DNA from: JBCCFW01 sp039029535
GTDB taxonomy: Bacteria; Acidobacteriota; JBCCFW01
Assembly (NCBI GenBank): GCA_039029535.1
Contig: JBCCFW010000102.1
Coordinates: forward strand, 1-26,005
Reading direction: 5' to 3'
DNA length: 26,005 nucleotides
Position numbers and translations under genes: made by a program. Shown here one piece after another: positions 22,137-26,005 of the stretch; position 1 is the stretch's first letter; each line of letters begins with the position of its first letter. The notes below the pieces were generated by a model. The model saw only the letters and a list, made by a program, of their open reading frames with translations. It was not told the origin of the DNA and ran no database searches.

Positions 22137-25100
22137 TCAGGGCAGACGCGGGACGTCCGTGCAGCGATCGCGACCGAGGACCTTGAGGTACTCGATGGTC
22201 ACGCCGGGCGGGCGCTCGAGCGACATCATCGCCATGCCCTCGCCGCCGGGGCCTTCCTCGTCGACGCGGAGCAGGACCTCCCAGGTCTCGGGGCCGGCGA
22301 CGAGCTCCTCACGCGAGGTCGCGCGGAAGACGCCGTAGCTCGGGGGCACGGCCAGGCCGAGCCAGTCGAGCCGCGCGTCGTCACCCTGCTTGGCGATGCG
22401 GAGGGTCTCGGGAATCGTGGTGCCGAAACCGTCGCCGCCGGGGCTCTGGATCGAGACGCCCCTGGAGGCAGCGCAGGCGGTGTCGGTCTGGCACTGGATG
22501 TAGATGCCCCACTCCTCGCCGTCGGCAGCGACGCCGGTGGTCGAGGTCTCCAGCGTCCAGCCAGCTTCGTCCGGCACGCCGGGCCCGCTGAAGGCGTAGC
22601 GCACCTCACCCTCGCAGTCGGAGAGCTCCGTCACCGCGGTGAGCGTGACCTCGGTGCCCGGACAGTGGGGACCCGGCGGATCGACGACGAGGTTCACGAG
22701 GGCGAGACAGTCCTGCGAGCAGGGGGTCGTCTCGGGCACCTCGGTCACGAGGTCGTAGTCCCAGCGGACGTCGTCGAGGAAGTAGTGACCGGTGTTGGTC
22801 GTCTCGAGGTCGCAGTCGAAGACGTGGCTCCAGAAGATCCAGGCCAGGCGAAGCTGGTCCCAACCAGCGCCCGGGTCGAGGAAGCGCGGGCCCGTGTCCA
22901 CGTAGTACGGGCCGGAGCTGAAGTGCGCGCCGTTGTCGTTGAAGACGTACTGACGCTGGGCCCCCGGAAGCGTGGGGTTGTCGACCGGGAAGGTCCCGGG
23001 ATCACCGACCGCGTACACGGACACGACATCGGCTTCGCAGTACGGGTTGCCCGGATCGGTGTAGAGGTCGATGTCGTTGTGCCAGCTCAGGTTGTTGATC
23101 CGGAACGCGACGTCGTCGGCGGTCAGCGGCAGGAAGATCCGCGGTGAGATCAACGCCGAGCCGAACTGGCCATCCGCGTAGGACGAGCAGTCTGCCGCCG
23201 CGTTGGCGAAGCCGGAGCCGCCACCGACACCCGCGCAGTCGACGCGTCGCCACTCGTTCAACCCGGCCGGATCGTCCTGGGTCAGCCAGAGGTCCCGAGT
23301 GCGGGAGCCGGCCTCGAAGTCCTCGACGCCACCGTTGAACGGGCTCAGCGACGCGGAGACCAGGTAGTCGGCGTTGAGCGTCAGGTCGAGGTCGACGGTG
23401 CCGCTGCGGCCTTGACTCTCGACGTGGAGCCTGACCGCGGCCGGCTCGCGTCCCGGCAGGCCCGGCTCGGCGTTGGCGACGAAGGCGATCTCGACGACCC
23501 GTCCCGTTCCATTGGCCGCCGCGGGGACGGTGCCGATCTCCATGGGCGTGCTGGGCAGCACCGTCAGGCCGGGGTGCAGGCTCTCGACCTGCACGGTGGC
23601 ACCGATGAGCGGCGCTGAGGTGAAGTTGGCCAGGTCGACGTAGTAGGTGCCGGCTTCTCCTGCATCGAGGAAGCCAGGAAGGATCCACCAGCCGGGCGTG
23701 TCGTCGTGGTCGTCGTCGGCCCAGCCCGGCGTGTCTCGACAGTCGCCCCAGAAGGCGTGGTCGCTGATGCGGACGTCCATGGTGCCGGTCGCGGTGGCTT
23801 GAGCCTCCGGTCCACCGACGCCATAGACGGCGGTCAGCACGTCGCCGTCGGTGACTTGAAGGATGCCGTCGCCGGGGGTCGGAGCGTCGGCGGTGAGGAC
23901 GATGCTGGCCAGCTTGGCCACGCCCGTCTCCACGACGACGTCGACGTCCTCGGAGTCACCGCTGACGGTGGTGATGGTGACGACGCCCGTGGCCGGTCCG
24001 CCCGGCTCGACCACGCGGATGGTCGCGGTGGCGGCGAGGTCGTAATCGAGACGGTCGAAGCTGACGTCGGCGCCGCCGGTGCAGCCTTCCGGCATCGCGA
24101 AGCCCGCGATCGGGAACTGATCGTCGGGGCCGGTGGTCATGATGTTGACGCCGATGCCCCGTCCCTGAGCCGCCGCCCAGATCGTGCAGTAGTTCGTGCC
24201 ACCGGTGAGGGCGAGGTCGGCCAGGATCAGCGCGTCGCGTGCGTCGGCGAAGGTCGGTCGGCAGGGCACGTAGCGCAGCGACTCGACGACGAGCCGCTCG
24301 ACCATCTCGGCGCCCTCGGGACCATGCTCGGTGAGGTAGCCGTTGCGCAGGTCCCAGAGCACGGCCGACCAGATCTCGCCGTTGCGCTCGACGTCGCAGT
24401 CCGGAATGCAGAACTGCGTGATGGTGAACGCGATGCGATCGAGCGGCGCCGAGCGGTGTCCGTTGTTGGGGTCGCCGCTGGTCCAGGCGCCGATCACTGG
24501 GTCGTTGGTGAAGGAGGCGGCGAAGAAGTCGGACCAGCCCTCGCTGATCGCCCGCGACTGCTGGGCGTTGAGGCAGGCCGCGTCGTTGCCGACCATTCTC
24601 GTGGTGACGCCGTGGGTGTACTCGTGGATGAGGAGATCGGTCTCGAAGGCCGCGTCGCGGATCTCGCCCTCGACGTCGAAGAGACCGATGGCGATCCAGC
24701 CCGCATCACCGTCGGGGCCGAAGCCGCTGAACACGTCTCCCGTGGCCTGAGTGCCGTCGACCGACTCGTACTGAACGAGCGCCCAGGTGAGGTCGTCACC
24801 CACGCCGCCGCGTCCGAAGGAGTCCTCCTGAAGCGCACCGGACGCCTCGTCGAAGCCCAGCAGGCGGAAGCGATCGTGTGCGTCGTTGAGCACCCAGAAC
24901 GCGTTGGTGAGCGCGGCGTTGCCGTCGGCCAGCGTGTCCCCCGTGTAGGGGAAGTCGAGCATCGGCGGCTCGCCCACCGCGTCCGCGACCGTGCCGCCGT
25001 AGGTGAAGTCCTCGCCCCAGTTCAGGTAGGCGTGGACGTTGTTGCCGATGGTCTGCCGCGCGGCGGTCCAGCCGCGGGGCGAGGCATGAGTGGGGCTCTC

Positions 25101-25841
25101 GGCGGTGGGGAAGCTCACCATCACCGAGGGCGCCGTCGGATCCGTGGGCCAGGTGCGAGCACCGGCCACCGCGTTGAACACGCGAGGCTCGCGTCGCAGC
25201 AGGCCGCCACTCTCGGCGTCGAGGTAGTAGTCGGCCTGCTGACGCCGGTCGTGGCTCACGACATCGGCGCGCCAGGCGGCGCGCACGCCGTCGTTCGTGG
25301 CGATCCACACGCGCTCGACCGTCGGCACGTCCATCGCCCGCAGGTCGGCAGGCGCCTGCTCGAGAAGATCTTCGAGGGCCCCTCGGGCACCGGCGCCCGT
25401 GGAGAAGCGCTCGAGACGCGGGGTGACTTCGGGTCGCTCGCGCGGCCCACGCGGAGCGAGCTCGCCCACCCGGAGCGCCCGCACGGCGCCGGTCGCATCG
25501 ACGGCGACCGTGATCCGGCCGAGCACCACCCGATGACCGTCGAAGCGCTGCTCGAAGGTCACGAAGGAGACGTCGCCGGCTCCCTGCACTCGGGAGAGCA
25601 AGACGATGTCGCCCGGGGGAGCCAGGAGCGCGTCGATCGCCTCGCGGGCGGTCTCGACCACGCTGCCGGATCCGTGGAACAGCGCCGCGCCTCCCGGGGA
25701 GGCCAGGAGCCGCGTGGGCGGCGCGACGTGCTCGACCGCCCGCCAGGAGACGGGATGCTCCGGGTCGACGGTCAGGGCGTCGAGAGGCGCGTGGACCCGA
25801 AGATCCGCCCGATTCCAAGAATAAGCAAATGTTTGGAGCAT
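22137..25841 (-). CDS. M36 (fungalysin-type) metallopeptidase, N-terminus lost at a sequence junction
   Basis: The readable frame is 1234 aa. It is a paralogue of the 16018-19914 peptidase: ALTNAFWVLNDAHDRFRLLG, EASGALQEDSFGRGG, zinc motif HEYTH at 406-410 and SEGWSDFF with E434. The same extra C-terminal parts follow in the same order: GDGILQVTDGDVL, the LDAGE..IGTVPA stretch, a MAM-like domain ending YFLDDVRWDYD (~1020), a PKD-like domain (HCPGTEVTLTAV) and the shared C-terminal module (~1147-1234). The first residues, MLQTFAYS, are encoded by the AT-rich tail of the window, not by GC-rich DNA, and no signal peptide is present, although the paralogue has one. The real gene therefore is cut at about 25815 and the ATG at 25841 is accidental. 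The propeptide region (~20-220) is mostly present. It would be a secreted zinc endopeptidase when complete. Confidence 0.85.
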   Translation of the reverse strand: MLQTFAYSWNRADLRVHAPLDALTVDPEHPVSWRAVEHVAPPTRLLASPGGAALFHGSGSVVETAREAIDALLAPPGDIVLLSRVQGAGDVSFVTFEQRFDGHRVVLGRITVAVDATGAVRALRVGELAPRGPRERPEVTPRLERFSTGAGARGALEDLLEQAPADLRAMDVPTVERVWIATNDGVRAAWRADVVSHDRRQQADYYLDAESGGLLRREPRVFNAVAGARTWPTDPTAPSVMVSFPTAESPTHASPRGWTAARQTIGNNVHAYLNWGEDFTYGGTVADAVGEPPMLDFPYTGDTLADGNAALTNAFWVLNDAHDRFRLLGFDEASGALQEDSFGRGGVGDDLTWALVQYESVDGTQATGDVFSGFGPDGDAGWIAIGLFDVEGEIRDAAFETDLLIHEYTHGVTTRMVGNDAACLNAQQSRAISEGWSDFFAASFTNDPVIGAWTSGDPNNGHRSAPLDRIAFTITQFCIPDCDVERNGEIWSAVLWDLRNGYLTEHGPEGAEMVERLVVESLRYVPCRPTFADARDALILADLALTGGTNYCTIWAAAQGRGIGVNIMTTGPDDQFPIAGFAMPEGCTGGADVSFDRLDYDLAATATIRVVEPGGPATGVVTITTVSGDSEDVDVVVETGVAKLASIVLTADAPTPGDGILQVTDGDVLTAVYGVGGPEAQATATGTMDVRISDHAFWGDCRDTPGWADDDHDDTPGWWILPGFLDAGEAGTYYVDLANFTSAPLIGATVQVESLHPGLTVLPSTPMEIGTVPAAANGTGRVVEIAFVANAEPGLPGREPAAVRLHVESQGRSGTVDLDLTLNADYLVSASLSPFNGGVEDFEAGSRTRDLWLTQDDPAGLNEWRRVDCAGVGGGSGFANAAADCSSYADGQFGSALISPRIFLPLTADDVAFRINNLSWHNDIDLYTDPGNPYCEADVVSVYAVGDPGTFPVDNPTLPGAQRQYVFNDNGAHFSSGPYYVDTGPRFLDPGAGWDQLRLAWIFWSHVFDCDLETTNTGHYFLDDVRWDYDLVTEVPETTPCSQDCLALVNLVVDPPGPHCPGTEVTLTAVTELSDCEGEVRYAFSGPGVPDEAGWTLETSTTGVAADGEEWGIYIQCQTDTACAASRGVSIQSPGGDGFGTTIPETLRIAKQGDDARLDWLGLAVPPSYGVFRATSREELVAGPETWEVLLRVDEEGPGGEGMAMMSLERPPGVTIEYLKVLGRDRCTDVPRLP

Positions 25842-26005
25842 GGAAATACTGGTTCATCTTAATCGCTTTTTGCCTGTATGTATTGAAATGGTTGGTAAAT
25901 GGCTTTGAAAGCTGCTCAGAACTTCATGGTGGATGGATTTTTTTAATGTGGCTTTCTTATATTCTTATGCTTGGTATACTCGGCACAAAGAGCTCTAGGT
26001 CTGCA
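25816..26005. other. AT-rich segment of foreign origin
   Basis: Bases 25821-26005 contain 70 G or C in 185 (38%), while the line just before (25741-25800) has 44 in 60. The switch falls within about ten bases of 25815, inside the second peptidase gene. Codon use in the tail (TTA, AAA, ATT, AAT) is unlike the rest. No inverted repeat, target duplication or transposase is visible. An assembly chimera is the simplest reading; insertion or transfer cannot be excluded from this sequence. Confidence 0.85.
25829..26005 (+). CDS. 5' part of a hydrophobic membrane protein (partial, AT-rich source)
   Basis: An ATG at 25829 opens a frame that runs to the window end without a stop (59 codons). Two likely membrane segments are readable: YWFILIAFCLYVLKWLV and WIFLMWLSYILMLGILG, with a Cys/Glu-containing loop between them. 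The frame stays open for several codons upstream (K-N-K-Q), so the ATG may be internal, and there is no clear SD. It belongs to the AT-rich segment and presumably to another organism or element. I do not recognise the family. Confidence 0.4.
   Translation, partial: MFGAWKYWFILIAFCLYVLKWLVNGFESCSELHGGWIFLMWLSYILMLGILGTKSSRSA

Noticed and set aside
25800..26005. Insertion sequence or prophage end at the AT-rich junction
   Set aside because: No terminal inverted repeat, transposase, integrase or tRNA is visible in the 190 bases available, so only a junction can be claimed.
1..26005. tRNA, rRNA or known riboswitch
   Set aside because: No cloverleaf ending in CCA, rRNA core motif or recognisable riboswitch core was found on reading either strand; a covariance-model scan was not possible here.

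Overview
The window is a GC-rich bacterial stretch (three lines counted by hand gave 43 to 48 G+C per 60 bases) with dense genes, frequent GTG starts and ATGA-type overlaps. Gene content points to a Gram-negative-type environmental bacterium: an ECF sigma factor with a FecR/DUF3352-like partner, a DUF1501/DUF1800 pair, and large Cys-containing exoproteins with thrombospondin-3, dockerin-like and M36 peptidase domains. This mix is typical of Acidobacteriota- or Myxococcota-like genomes, but the phylum is an inference and no rRNA or marker gene is present.

Left part, plus strand (1-7465): the 3' end of an unknown gene, an ECF sigma factor translationally coupled to a 914-aa membrane protein (anti-sigma zinc motif, one TM segment, FecR domain, DUF3352-like ectodomain), a hairpin, then a four-gene ABC-2 transporter operon ordered ATPase-permease-ATPase-permease with stop/start overlaps, closed by a good intrinsic terminator. 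Next, 7561-8475 encodes a secreted reeler/choice-of-anchor-V-like protein that has no ATG, GTG or TTG upstream of its signal peptide; the best-placed start is an ATC.

Middle, minus strand (8525-13353): a two-gene unit of a PuuD-type membrane protein (urate oxidase N-terminal domain) and a cupredoxin-like lipoprotein, then a DUF1800-DUF1501 operon with a candidate promoter/operator and a strong terminator.

Right part, minus strand (13479-25841): four large exoproteins: an 811-aa protein of unknown function, two paralogous M36 (fungalysin-type) metallopeptidases, and between them a 630-aa reeler/TSP3/dockerin-like protein. Both peptidases, the 811-aa protein and the 7561 protein share a similar C-terminal module (LRL/LRV/LRI start, aromatic-x-x-V plus Cys near the end), which I regard as the most interesting candidate for undescribed biology.

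At about 25815 the composition changes abruptly: the last 185 bases have 70 G or C (38%) and carry an open plus-strand ORF for a hydrophobic protein. The second peptidase loses its N-terminus there. This looks like a chimeric contig end, or less likely a real insertion or transfer junction. No tRNA, rRNA, CRISPR array, transposase or phage gene was seen.
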